Shown: one piece after another, positions 53,896 through 62,707 of the stretch
Layout of the letters: every line of letters begins with the position of its first letter
Numbering within the stretch: the first letter of the stretch is position 1
Source: GCA-2687025 sp964473525
Lineage (GTDB): Bacteria > Poribacteria > WGA-4E > GCA-2687025
DNA length: 64,000 bases
Assembly: GCA_964473525.1 (NCBI GenBank)
Contig: CAYYPK010000027.1
Span: forward strand, 1-64,000
Direction: 5' to 3'
Notes under the pieces: generated by a model
The model's database searches: none
The model's input: the letters and a program-made list of their open reading frames with translations, nothing else
What the model was told of the DNA's origin: nothing
Position numbers and translations under genes: made by a program

Positions 53896-54342
53896 ATGGC
53901 TGCCGAGCTGAACAAGGTTCTCCTCATCGGGAATCTGACGCGCGACCCTGAGATGCGGTACCTGGACAGCGGAACGGCCGTCGCGAAATTGGGGCTGGCG
54001 GTCAACCGTCGGTACACCGATCGCAGCGGCGAGAAGCGCGAAGAGACGTGCTTCGTCGACATCGACGCGTGGGCGCGCCTCGCTGAGATCTGCAACCAGT
54101 ATCTCAAGCGCGGCAGTAAGGTTCTGGTCGAGGGCGAGTTGCGGTTCCGCACGTGGGAGACCGACAGCGGAGACAAGAGGTCGGCGCACAGCGTCACCGC
54201 TCAGTCCGTGCAGTTCCTGGATCGCCCCGGCGAGGACGTGGGCGGCTCCGGCGGCGGCGACTCGTACAACCGCTCGGCCCCGCAGCAGGCTCCATCCAGC
54301 AGTCAGGCAGACGCTCCGTCGGACGACGATATACCGTTCTAG
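53896..54342 (+). CDS. ssb: Single-stranded DNA-binding protein
   Basis: 148 residues, AAGGAG 6 nt before the ATG. The OB-fold covers about 1-110 (NKVLLIGNLTRDPEMRYLDSG, VDIDAWARLAEICNQYLKRGSKVLVEGEL, TWE). A Ser/Gly/Gln-rich linker follows, and the acidic tip DDDIPF is the canonical docking peptide for replication and repair partners. It lies between rpsF and rplI, as in many bacteria. Confidence 0.97.
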   Translation: MAAELNKVLLIGNLTRDPEMRYLDSGTAVAKLGLAVNRRYTDRSGEKREETCFVDIDAWARLAEICNQYLKRGSKVLVEGELRFRTWETDSGDKRSAHSVTAQSVQFLDRPGEDVGGSGGGDSYNRSAPQQAPSSSQADAPSDDDIPF

Positions 54343-54409
54343 GCTATGCTGGCGAGGCGTTCACCGGCGAACTAGGTGGAACGCCGGACACGATGTTGAG
54401 GACGAAGAG

Positions 54410-54895
54410 ATGGCAAACGTCGAGGTGATTCTCTTGCGGAGCGTGCAGCCGGTGGGTCGCGCCGGTGACGTGGTGCGCGTGTCAGCGGGATATGCCCGCA
54501 ACTATCTGCTGCCACGCGAACTCGCGGTGCACGCGACTGATTCGAACAAGACCCGTCTTGCGGGGCGTCTCCAGGCGCGCAGGGCCTCCGAACTGAAGGA
54601 TCTGCAAGACGCGCAGGATCTCGCGGACGTCTTGAACCCAATTCTGCTCGTGCTCGAGCAGAACGCGGGCGAGTCCGGCCGCCTGTTCGGTTCCGTCACG
54701 ACGGCGGACATCGCGGACACGCTCTCCGCGAACAGTATCGAGGTGGACCGTCGACGCATCCAGCTTGCGGACCCAATCCGCGAATTGGGGCAATACACGG
54801 TCGACATTCGACTGCACCCCGAGGTGACGGCGACGATCCAGGTAGAGGTCGTGCCGCCCGAGGGCGAGTTGCCAGCGGAAGAACCCGAAGCGTAA
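54410..54895 (+). CDS. rplI: 50S ribosomal protein L9
   Basis: 161 residues. The N-terminal domain has VEVILLRSVQPVGRAGDVVRV and GYARNYLLPRELAV, the 23S-binding signature. A connecting helix (about 45-80) and the C-terminal domain (GRLFGSVTTADIADTL, GQYTVDIRLHPEVTATIQVEV) follow, with a short acidic tail. It starts 67 nt after ssb, with no room for rpsR in between. Confidence 0.96.
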   Translation: MANVEVILLRSVQPVGRAGDVVRVSAGYARNYLLPRELAVHATDSNKTRLAGRLQARRASELKDLQDAQDLADVLNPILLVLEQNAGESGRLFGSVTTADIADTLSANSIEVDRRRIQLADPIRELGQYTVDIRLHPEVTATIQVEVVPPEGELPAEEPEA

Positions 54896-54955
54896 CTCGC
54901 CGATGCCCTTCACCGTCCTTTTATCCACCCTATCTCTGCTCGAGAGAGGATGGAA

Positions 54956-56308
54956 ATGGCATCGGACGTCAGTCCGCATGATCTAGACGCCGAACGATAT
55001 GTGCTCGGCGCGCTCATGGTGAACACCGACGCGATCCACCAGGTTCAGCCGATCCTGGGCGATCAGACCACGGTGTTCTTCAAGGGAGCGCACCAGTATA
55101 TGTACGGCGCTGCGCTGCGGCTGGCGCAACGCAGCGACCCCATCGACATCTACACGCTCGCCGACGAACTGAAGCGGGCCGATGACCTCTCCCGCGCGGG
55201 AGGGGTCGACTACCTGTACTCCGTGCAGGAGAGCGTCCCGTCAGCGGCAAACGCGGAGTACTACGCCGAGGCCGTCCGGGACCGGGCGACGCGCCGGGAT
55301 CTCATCACCGCAGGTACGGAGATCATCGCCCGCGCCGGGCGCGCCGACATCGAGCTCGAAGAGGTGGTCGATCAGGCGCAGCGGATTCTGTTCGAGGTGA
55401 ACTACCGCGAGGAGCGGGGTTTCGTCGACGTGGAGACGGTCCTGCGCGAGACGATGGAATACGTCGAGGAGCTGTTCAAGCGCAAGGACAAGCTCGTCGG
55501 CATACCCACCGGGCTCCCTGACCTCGACCAACTGCTGTACGGCCTGAATCCCGCGGACTTGGTCATCGTCGCGGCTCGGCCGTCCGTCGGGAAGAGCGCC
55601 TTCGCGCACAACATCGCCGGGAACATCGCCTGCCGTCAGGGCGCCGACCAGAAGGGTGTCGCGATCTTCTCGCTTGAGATGGGTCGCGAGCAGATCCTGA
55701 CGCGCATGCTCGCCACCATCGGCAAGATTGACATGGGGCGCGTGCGCCAGGGCACTCTGAACTCAGACGACTGGCGTCGGCTGTCGGAGGCAGCCGGACA
55801 GCTAGAAAACGCGCAGGTCTTCATCAACGACACTCCGGGCATCACGCTGATGGAGGTGCGCTCCGAATGCCGCCGCCTGAAGATGCGGTACCCCGACCTC
55901 GGCTTGGTGATCGTTGACTATCTCCAGTTGCTCGCGGGCGGGTCGCGAAGCAATCACAGCCGCGAGCAGGAGATCTCGGAATACTCCCGATCCCTGAAGG
56001 AACTGGCGCGTGAGCTGGACATATGCGTCATGGCGCTGTCGCAACTGAATCGCTCCGTGGAAAGCCGCAACGACCGGCGCCCAATGCTGTCGGACCTGCG
56101 CGAGTCTGGCGCTATTGAGCAGGACGCGGACATCGTGATGTTCCTGTACCGCGACGATTACTACGACGAGAACTCGGAGTCGGCTGGGCAGGTGGAAGTC
56201 ATCGTGCGCAAGCATCGCAACGGCGCGCTCGGAACCGTCACGTTGGACTTCCAGGGGCCGTACCTCCTGTTCAAGGCGTCGGATCACATGCCTGCTGACT
56301 ACGTCTAG
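54956..56308 (+). CDS. dnaB: Replicative DNA helicase
   Basis: 450 residues from the ATG at 54956, which has GAGAGG 6 nt upstream; the ATG at 54950 is too close to that site. The N-terminal helicase-loader/primase contact domain has DLDAERYVLGALM. The RecA-like domain has Walker A ARPSVGKSAFAHN (about 205-217), EMGREQILTRML, Walker B VIVDYLQLL, SQLNRSVESRNDRRPMLSDLRESGAIEQDAD and the arginine finger region VRKHRNGALGTV. Full length and no intein. It unwinds DNA at the replication fork. Confidence 0.97.
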   Translation: MASDVSPHDLDAERYVLGALMVNTDAIHQVQPILGDQTTVFFKGAHQYMYGAALRLAQRSDPIDIYTLADELKRADDLSRAGGVDYLYSVQESVPSAANAEYYAEAVRDRATRRDLITAGTEIIARAGRADIELEEVVDQAQRILFEVNYREERGFVDVETVLRETMEYVEELFKRKDKLVGIPTGLPDLDQLLYGLNPADLVIVAARPSVGKSAFAHNIAGNIACRQGADQKGVAIFSLEMGREQILTRMLATIGKIDMGRVRQGTLNSDDWRRLSEAAGQLENAQVFINDTPGITLMEVRSECRRLKMRYPDLGLVIVDYLQLLAGGSRSNHSREQEISEYSRSLKELARELDICVMALSQLNRSVESRNDRRPMLSDLRESGAIEQDADIVMFLYRDDYYDENSESAGQVEVIVRKHRNGALGTVTLDFQGPYLLFKASDHMPADYV

Positions 56309-56316
56309 CGGCCTCG

Positions 56317-57186
56317 ATGGCAAGCAATCCACCAGCCACATCTCGCAGAGCGGCGCCCAGCGCTTGGCCGCGACTGTTCGCGACCCGTCTGGGAGCCAAC
56401 GTTCTGCGCGCGGTGCGCGGCGCAGGTTCGGTGACGATCCTGCTCATGACGACGATGCGCTATCTCTTCGCGCGCCCGTTTTTCGTAGGGAACCTGTTCA
56501 AGCAGTTCGCGACCGTTGGCGTGCAGTCGCTGCCCGTGGTCACCATCAACAGCCTGTTCGTCGGCATGGTGCTCGCGTTGCAGGGGTACCATCAGCTCAA
56601 GCACCTTGGGTCGGAGGGGCTGCTGGGGGCGTTCGTGAGCACGGCTGTCGTGAAGGAGCTCGGAGCAGTACTTACCGCGTTTGTCCTATCGGGTCGCATC
56701 GGGGCCGCGATCACTGCCGAGCTCGGCACGATGAAGGTCACCGAGCAGATCGACGCCATTGAGGCGATGGGCGCCAGCCCGGTGCAGTACCTCGTCGTGC
56801 CCCGATTCATCGCCTGTGCCCTGATGTTGCCGATCCTTACAACCTTCGCCAACGCCATCGCCATCGTCGGAGGCTACGTCTTGGCGGCCAACGTGTTGGA
56901 GCTCGCGGGCGGCCGCGTTGGGATGGGCGGAGAGTTCTTCTGGCACATGGTGACGTCGGCGCGAGGCTTCACGACCGAGGATGTCCTGACAGGACTCGTG
57001 AAGTCGTCGACGTTCGGGATGATCATCGCCACTATCGGCTGCTACATGGGCTTCTCCGTGGCGCCCACCACTGGGGCCGAAGGCGTGGGCAAAGCCACGA
57101 CATCATGCGCGGTGATGTCGCTAGTGCTGATCCTCATCGCCGACTTCCTCATCGAGTTCATCGGTCACGAAATGCTGGGATTCTAG
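56317..57186 (+). CDS. mlaE: MlaE-family ABC permease (phospholipid transport)
   Basis: 289 residues with five to six membrane helices and the MlaE signature: GVQSLPVVTINSLFVGMVLALQGYHQL, then VVKELGAVLTAFVLSGRIGAAITAELGTMKVTEQIDAIEAMG, ending DFLIEFIGHEMLGF. It forms the inner-membrane channel of an MCE transporter that moves phospholipids between the two membranes. It starts 8 nt after dnaB, and the ATPase gene follows 4 nt after its stop. Confidence 0.93.
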   Translation: MASNPPATSRRAAPSAWPRLFATRLGANVLRAVRGAGSVTILLMTTMRYLFARPFFVGNLFKQFATVGVQSLPVVTINSLFVGMVLALQGYHQLKHLGSEGLLGAFVSTAVVKELGAVLTAFVLSGRIGAAITAELGTMKVTEQIDAIEAMGASPVQYLVVPRFIACALMLPILTTFANAIAIVGGYVLAANVLELAGGRVGMGGEFFWHMVTSARGFTTEDVLTGLVKSSTFGMIIATIGCYMGFSVAPTTGAEGVGKATTSCAVMSLVLILIADFLIEFIGHEMLGF

Positions 57187-57190
57187 TCGG

Positions 57191-58021
57191 ATGGCGGAGC
57201 AGCAGGCCCAGACAACCGGCGCGACTCCCGAGCGCAACTCCGAGTACCACGAGAAGTACATGGTGCGCGTGGACTCGGTGCACAAGTCGCTCGCGGACAA
57301 GCACGTGCTTCGCGGCCTCTCGTTCGACATCCCTCGCGGCGACACGACGGTCGTCATGGGGCCGAGCGGCTGCGGGAAGAGCGTCCTGCTAAAGCACATC
57401 GTTGGGCTGATGCGACCTGATTCCGGCCATGTACGCGTAGACGGGTACGACATCCCCACGCTCAAGCACAAGGCGCTCAGCGAGGTGCGGCAGCGGATGG
57501 GGGTACTGTTCCAGGGAGCGGCGTTGTTCGACTCGATGACGGTCGAGGAGAACGTCGCGTTCATGCTCAGACAGCACCGGCGCATGCCGCTTTCGGAACT
57601 GCGGGACGCGGTGGCGGACGCCCTGCAACTGGTGCATCTCGGGGACACGCAGCAGCTCAAGCCCGCTGAGCTCAGTGGTGGCATGCGCAAGCGTGTCGGC
57701 CTGGCGCGCGCGATCGTGATGCGGCCATCGCTCATACTGTATGACGAGCCGACAACCGGCCTGGACCCGATCACGGCTCGTGGCATCAACGAGATGATCC
57801 GCGAGCTGCATGGGGAGTTGGGGATCACGTCAGTCGTCGTGACGCACGATGTCGAGAGCGCGCTCTACGTGGGCAGCCTTATTGCCCTAACAGAGGGCGG
57901 CCACATCGTATTGCAGGGAACCCCTGACGAGGTGCGCGAATCCGACGTGCCGCTTGCGCGTCAGTTCTTCCGACCGGAAGCCCCTCGCGGAGCCAAGGAC
58001 GCGTCTGAAGCTGACGCGTGA
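57191..58021 (+). CDS. mlaF: MlaF-family ABC ATPase
   Basis: 276 residues. Walker A GPSGCGKSVLLK (about 57-68), a Q-loop GVLFQGAALFDSMTV, signature LSGGMRKRVGLARA, Walker B LILYDEPTTGLDP and switch His in VVVTHDVES. The extra LSGGMRKR form is typical of the MCE-associated ATPases. It powers the permease encoded just upstream. The MCE-protein gene follows after 44 nt. Confidence 0.94.
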   Translation: MAEQQAQTTGATPERNSEYHEKYMVRVDSVHKSLADKHVLRGLSFDIPRGDTTVVMGPSGCGKSVLLKHIVGLMRPDSGHVRVDGYDIPTLKHKALSEVRQRMGVLFQGAALFDSMTVEENVAFMLRQHRRMPLSELRDAVADALQLVHLGDTQQLKPAELSGGMRKRVGLARAIVMRPSLILYDEPTTGLDPITARGINEMIRELHGELGITSVVVTHDVESALYVGSLIALTEGGHIVLQGTPDEVRESDVPLARQFFRPEAPRGAKDASEADA

Positions 58022-58065
58022 CCGGATGTCGCCTAATGGCGGGCAGGAAGCAGTAGGAGATAGCG

Positions 58066-59628
58066 TTGCGCTGGGAATCAGAACTCAAGGTAGGCGTATT
58101 CTTCGCCGTAGGGCTCGTCCTACTCGCGATCGTGCTAACCCTATCCTCCGACTGGCATGTCGGCGTTCCTGGTGACGAGCTCACGCTCCGCTTCAACGCC
58201 CTGAGCAACGTCAAGGGCGGCGGCGATGTCCAGCTCGCGGGAATCCACATCGGCAAGGTCGTCGAGGTGCGTCTGGATCCCGAGGGGTACGGCGAAGTTA
58301 CCGTGCGCGTGCGGCCACCCATCACCCTGAGGGAAGGCCTCACGGCCGAGCTCAAGGTGTTGGGCTTCGTGGGCGAGACGTACATCGCGATGACGAACGG
58401 TGACCTGAACGCGCCGCCGCTGGACTACAGCAAACCCATCTACGGCAAGGACGCGCCGAACATGATGGCGCTCGTCGGCGAGATGCAGGACGCGCTCAAG
58501 ACGACGCTCGAACTCGTCGAGTCAGTCACCGTCGCGATCGACGAAAGCCACGGCGAGGTGAAGAGCACGGCCGCCGCCGCTCGCGCCTTCATGACATCGA
58601 CGTCGGGTTCCGTAGACGAACTCCTGGCCCAGACGCGCCCGTTGCTGGAGCGCATGTCCGAGCTTACAGACGACCTCGACTCGCAGTTGCCGACGCTGGT
58701 AGAGCGCGCCGAGGAGACGCTGACGCACGCCGACGAGCAGATTGTAGAGACCGGCGCGCGGCTTGGCGCCGCGGCGGACGCCGTGGACGAACTCATCGCG
58801 TCAGCGCACGCCGACATCGACGGCGTCGTCGACAACGCCAACGCAGCCATCGGCGACACACGGACGGCTCTCTCCGACTTGGTAGAGGAGGCCCGCGGCC
58901 TCCGAGCGTCGCTTGAAGACGCGTTGCACGAGACCACCGACACCGTGACCGAGGAGAAGACGCGGCTGAACGAGACGCTCGCCCGCCTTGACGAAGCCGT
59001 CGTCAGCGGACAGGCGCTCATCGCTCGACTGGATTCAGTCGCCGCGAAGGCTGAGAGCGGCGACGGCGCCATCGGCCGGCTGCTCAACGACGACTCCGTT
59101 GTCACCAAGACGACGGAGACGTTGGAATCGGCCGGACACCTCCTGGATCGGCTCGACAAGCTGTCCGCTAACATCGAAGGCATCGCTGAACGAGAGGCGC
59201 CGCTCGCCACCGTCGGCGCGGAAGCGACCTACCGCGGTTCCTTCGAAGGGGTACAGAGCGAGTTCGGCGTTCTGCTGCGTCCTAACGCGAACCAATCCGC
59301 GTACGCCGCCGTGGGCACGCGCGATTCAGAGAACCTCACCACGTTCGTCCTGGCGCAACGCATCGGGCCGGTGTGGGGAAGGCTCGGCTTCGTGGAGTCG
59401 GAGGCCGCCGTCGGGCTGGACTGGGCCGCGAACCCTTGGCTCACCTTACGGACGGAGGCGCTACAGATCACCCGTCCTCTACTCGACGCGGACGACGACC
59501 TGGTCGCCCCGCGCGTGGACATTGAGGCGATGATCCAGCCGTTTAAGCGCGCCCGCATCATCATCGGTGGTGAGAACGTGCTCGAGGACGACCGCGCCGT
59601 GATCTTCGGTCTGCGCACGGATTACTAG
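58066..59628 (+). CDS. MlaD-like MCE protein with long helix and apparent C-terminal beta-barrel
   Basis: 520 residues, TTG start with AGGAG 6 nt upstream. A membrane anchor (about 8-27) is followed by an MCE domain (about 35-112: GDELTLRFNALSNVKGGGDVQLAGI, KVLGFVGETYIAM). A 250-residue helical coiled-coil-like region (about 120-380) carries repeated Ala/Asp/Glu heptads. The last ~140 residues switch to alternating strands (VGAEATYRGSF, FGVLLRPN, AYAAVG, TFVLAQRI, GRLGFVESEAAVGLDW, LTLRTEALQI, RARIIIGGENV, VIFGLRTDY). This reads as an outer-membrane beta-barrel ending in an aromatic. Such a TM-MCE-helix-barrel layout would span the envelope by itself, replacing MlaC/MlaA. No mlaB, mlaC or mlaA is nearby. 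Confidence 0.88.
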   Translation: MRWESELKVGVFFAVGLVLLAIVLTLSSDWHVGVPGDELTLRFNALSNVKGGGDVQLAGIHIGKVVEVRLDPEGYGEVTVRVRPPITLREGLTAELKVLGFVGETYIAMTNGDLNAPPLDYSKPIYGKDAPNMMALVGEMQDALKTTLELVESVTVAIDESHGEVKSTAAAARAFMTSTSGSVDELLAQTRPLLERMSELTDDLDSQLPTLVERAEETLTHADEQIVETGARLGAAADAVDELIASAHADIDGVVDNANAAIGDTRTALSDLVEEARGLRASLEDALHETTDTVTEEKTRLNETLARLDEAVVSGQALIARLDSVAAKAESGDGAIGRLLNDDSVVTKTTETLESAGHLLDRLDKLSANIEGIAEREAPLATVGAEATYRGSFEGVQSEFGVLLRPNANQSAYAAVGTRDSENLTTFVLAQRIGPVWGRLGFVESEAAVGLDWAANPWLTLRTEALQITRPLLDADDDLVAPRVDIEAMIQPFKRARIIIGGENVLEDDRAVIFGLRTDY

Positions 59629-59658
59629 ACGCCTGCTATACGCGGGAGGGCGCCCGCG

Positions 59659-61026
59659 ATGAAGAAGTCCCGTACGCACTACGTGTGCAACCAGTGCGCC
59701 GCCACATCCCACCGATGGCTCGGGCGATGCCACGAGTGTGGGGCGTGGAACTCCTACGAGGAAGAGGTCGCGCCGGCCAAGGGCGCCCGGGCAGCTTCCG
59801 CCGCTCCCTCGCCCGTCGGTGCGTCGGCGCCAGTGGCGCTGCCAGACATTTCAGCAGATCCCATAGAGCGCGCGACGACCGGCATTGGCGAGTTCGACCG
59901 CGTGCTCGGCGGCGGCATGGTGCCCGGCTCCGTCGTTCTCATCGGCGGCGAGCCGGGCATAGGCAAGTCGACCCTCCTGCTGCAAGTCATGGCGCAACTC
60001 ACGGACGACGAGGGCAAGACGCTCTACGTCTCCGGCGAGGAGTCCATGCAGCAGATGCGCCTCCGTGCGGCCCGGTTGGGGATCGAGGCGTCAGGGCTCT
60101 ACATGCTAGCGGAGACGCGCGTAGAGGTGATCCTACGCCACGCCACGGAAATGAAGCCGCGCGCGCTCGTCGTCGACTCGATACAGACCGCGACTGTCGA
60201 GGATCTGGAGACCGCCCCGGGCAACCCCACACAGATACGCGAGAGCGCTGCGGCGCTCATCCGCTACGCGAAGTCCACGAACGTGCCTGTCTTCATCGTG
60301 GGTCACGTCACGAAGGAAGGGTCCATCGCCGGACCCAAGATGCTGGAGCACATGGTGGACACGGTCGCATACTTCGAGGGCGACCAGCACCACGCCTACC
60401 GCATCGTGCGGGCCGCGAAGAACCGGTTTGGGTCCACGCACGAGATGGGTGTGTTCGAGATGTCGGATCGGGGACTCACGCCAGTGGAAAACCCATCCGC
60501 CCTATTCCTCAGCGAACGACACGGAGGAACGTCCGGCTCCGTCGTCGTGTGCACGATGGAGGGCTCGCGGCCCCTGCTGCTCGAGCTACAGGCTCTCGTG
60601 GCGCCGACGCGCTTTGGAACGCCCATGCGCGTCACCGCGGGCCTGGACCGCAACCGCGTGTCGCTCCTGATCGCCGTGCTGGAGAAGCGCGGCGGCATGT
60701 CGGCTCAGAACGCCGACGTGTTCGTGAACGTGACGGGCGGAGTGCAGATCGCCGAGCCCGCCGCCGATCTCGGCGCGGTCATCGCCATGGCGTCGAACCT
60801 GAAGGACGCCCCGGTGGACGGCGAGACGGTGTTTATCGGCGAGGTCGGATTAGGGGGCGAGGTGCGCGGCGTCAGCAGGCTGACACAGCGGCTGGCGGAG
60901 GCAGAAAAGCTGGGGTTCACCCGCGCGCTGCTGTCGAAGCGGCAGATGGAGTCGGTCGTGGGGTCGGGCGCGCTGGCGCTTGTGGGGGTGCAGACCGTGC
61001 AGGAGGCGTTGTACGCCTCGTTCTAG
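59659..61026 (+). CDS. radA: DNA repair protein RadA (Sms)
   Basis: 455 residues, GGGAGG 9 nt before the ATG. The N-terminal zinc finger has C10, C13, C24 and C27 around a WLGRCHECGAWN stretch. The RecA-like domain has Walker A GGEPGIGKSTLLL (about 95-107) and the RadA-specific KNRFG motif (about 254-258). The C-terminal Lon-protease-like domain follows (NVTGGVQIAEPAADLGAVIAMASN, IGEVGLGGEVRGV). It is a branch-migration factor in recombinational repair. It converges with the next gene, with 16 nt between the stops. Confidence 0.97.
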   Translation: MKKSRTHYVCNQCAATSHRWLGRCHECGAWNSYEEEVAPAKGARAASAAPSPVGASAPVALPDISADPIERATTGIGEFDRVLGGGMVPGSVVLIGGEPGIGKSTLLLQVMAQLTDDEGKTLYVSGEESMQQMRLRAARLGIEASGLYMLAETRVEVILRHATEMKPRALVVDSIQTATVEDLETAPGNPTQIRESAAALIRYAKSTNVPVFIVGHVTKEGSIAGPKMLEHMVDTVAYFEGDQHHAYRIVRAAKNRFGSTHEMGVFEMSDRGLTPVENPSALFLSERHGGTSGSVVVCTMEGSRPLLLELQALVAPTRFGTPMRVTAGLDRNRVSLLIAVLEKRGGMSAQNADVFVNVTGGVQIAEPAADLGAVIAMASNLKDAPVDGETVFIGEVGLGGEVRGVSRLTQRLAEAEKLGFTRALLSKRQMESVVGSGALALVGVQTVQEALYASF

Positions 61027-61042
61027 CGGACAGCTCGCCCCG

Positions 61043-62416
61043 CTACTTCAGGATGGTGAGTCGGCGAACGTCTCGTCGGCTGCCCGCGACGAGCTCGTAG
61101 AGGTAGACGCCCCCAGCGACGGTCTCGCCTGTCGCGTTCCGTCCATCCCAATACGCTGCGGCGTCCCTCGCGACATGGTAGCCGGCCTCGCGCTGCCCCA
61201 CGTCAATCTGTCGGACGAATTCGCCGCCCAAGCCATACACGCGGATCGTGACGTCCGACGGGTCCGCCAACTCGAACGGCATCCACGTCTCGGGGTTGAA
61301 GGGGTTCGGGTAGTTGGGCAGTAGGCGCGCGCCCGCAGGTCTGGTTGAGAAGTTCACGGCGAGCGACGCCAGGCGCATGTCCTCGGCCGTCAGCCGCCGT
61401 TGAACGCGCGACCCGAGCACGTAGCCGTCAGCGGTGACGAACTCGAACTGGACGAGATCCCCTTCGGCCACGACTCGCCTGCGGTTGGCGTCCACGAACG
61501 AGGCGATATATCGGCCGTCGTCAGTGACGACCGCCGGAACGGTCTTGCGCGTGTCGAGATTGCGCACGCGCATCGTGACGCCTGCCGGGAGAAGGTCCAT
61601 GTCCGGCACATTGCCCGCGAGGGCGAACGCCCAGTGCGCGGGCTCCATCCCGGGGGCTGCGGTCGCGTCGCCAACGCTCACGCCGTGAGGCGTTCCGAGC
61701 ATCGTGAAGTAGACCGGGTCTACGAAGTTCACTACGTAGCCATGGCCCGGTTCAATGTCGAAGTTGTCGCCGAACTGGATGTACCCGTCGTGGCCGACGG
61801 CAGTCTGGAACACGCCGCCCTGTAGACTGATGACGACCGTGCTACCCAGCCGGATAAGATGACTCGCGCGCATGACGCCCGACGTTACGAGGCTCACCGC
61901 CGCGTCCGACGTAGTAACGCCGTACGGCTCCAGCGCGGCGGAGAACAGGCTGAGCCCCTCGGGCACGCTGTAGTCGAACTCGTGAAGTTCGCCGCCGATG
62001 AGGAAGGTCGAAGTGGCGCTCGACGCCGTCGTGAGCACGTCGCCAGCGTCATCGACGAGGGCCACGGATACTGTGTGCACTCCCGCGGAGAGCCCGCTGA
62101 GGGTGGCCGTTACGCCTGACGAGACCTCGGAGCCGCCGCCGGCGCCGCTCGTGGCGAACGAGGCGTCCACCAGGTACTGCCAGGAACCGGTGTGGCCCGT
62201 GACTTCGACCACGAGAGTGACGTCGGATGTACCGACGACAAACGTCTCGGCAAACGCCGGGGAGACGATGCTGATGCTCTCCTGCGCCGTCGCCGTAGCG
62301 GCAGCGAAGACGAACAGCGCGCCGGTCAGCAGCGCCAACCAGCCGCGCGTAACGGACGCCGTTGGACGGGAGCCGCCGGGCATCGGCCGTCCCACGATCC
62401 TGCCACACGAGGCCAT
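61043..62416 (-). CDS. Secreted protein with Ig-like domains and T9SS-type sorting domain
   Basis: 457 residues from the ATG at 62416, chosen for GGAG 7 nt upstream; the open frame extends 27 codons further and another ATG lies at 62383. A signal helix (about 24-45, ending ATATAQ) precedes an Ig-like domain (about 48-130) and a middle region with VPEGLSLFSAAL and FDIEPGHGYVVNF strands of the kind also seen near the C-terminus of the IPT giant. One copy of the shared ~105-residue domain (about 262-360) includes RRRVVAEGDLVQFEF and RRLTAEDM. The C-terminal sorting domain has LLPNYPNPFNPETWMPFEL, YWDG and a terminal RRLTILK. A surface or secreted protein of unknown activity. Confidence 0.85.
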   Translation of the reverse strand: MASCGRIVGRPMPGGSRPTASVTRGWLALLTGALFVFAAATATAQESISIVSPAFAETFVVGTSDVTLVVEVTGHTGSWQYLVDASFATSGAGGGSEVSSGVTATLSGLSAGVHTVSVALVDDAGDVLTTASSATSTFLIGGELHEFDYSVPEGLSLFSAALEPYGVTTSDAAVSLVTSGVMRASHLIRLGSTVVISLQGGVFQTAVGHDGYIQFGDNFDIEPGHGYVVNFVDPVYFTMLGTPHGVSVGDATAAPGMEPAHWAFALAGNVPDMDLLPAGVTMRVRNLDTRKTVPAVVTDDGRYIASFVDANRRRVVAEGDLVQFEFVTADGYVLGSRVQRRLTAEDMRLASLAVNFSTRPAGARLLPNYPNPFNPETWMPFELADPSDVTIRVYGLGGEFVRQIDVGQREAGYHVARDAAAYWDGRNATGETVAGGVYLYELVAGSRRDVRRLTILK

Positions 62417-62461
62417 CCACGGTCTCCAATGCGAGTCACTTGAGCGAACCGTATCCCACGT

Positions 62462-62467
62462 ACTATA
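62462..62467 (-). promoter_or_regulatory. -10 element of the 457-residue sorted protein gene
   Basis: Minus-strand TATAGT, 5 of 6 to consensus, with a predicted start near 62455 and about 40 nt of leader. The -35 region is weak. Confidence 0.4.
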
Positions 62468-62707
62468 CTCGAACGCCCAAACGCCCCGGAAGTTCATGTC
62501 TTCACGACGGCGCGCTCTCGCTACAGTGCGACTAGCACGACGAGGCGCGCTAGCGGGCGATGCGGTAGTATACCATGGCTGTGGATGTCAGGCGACGGGT
62601 CGGAGGCGTCGGCCCGGATGGACCTTGGCGGAGGGGGCCGTCGGAGGTCTCGGGCGGAATCAACGCGGGAGGACCGTGGGTTGACGAAGTGGAGAGGGCG
62701 CACGCGG

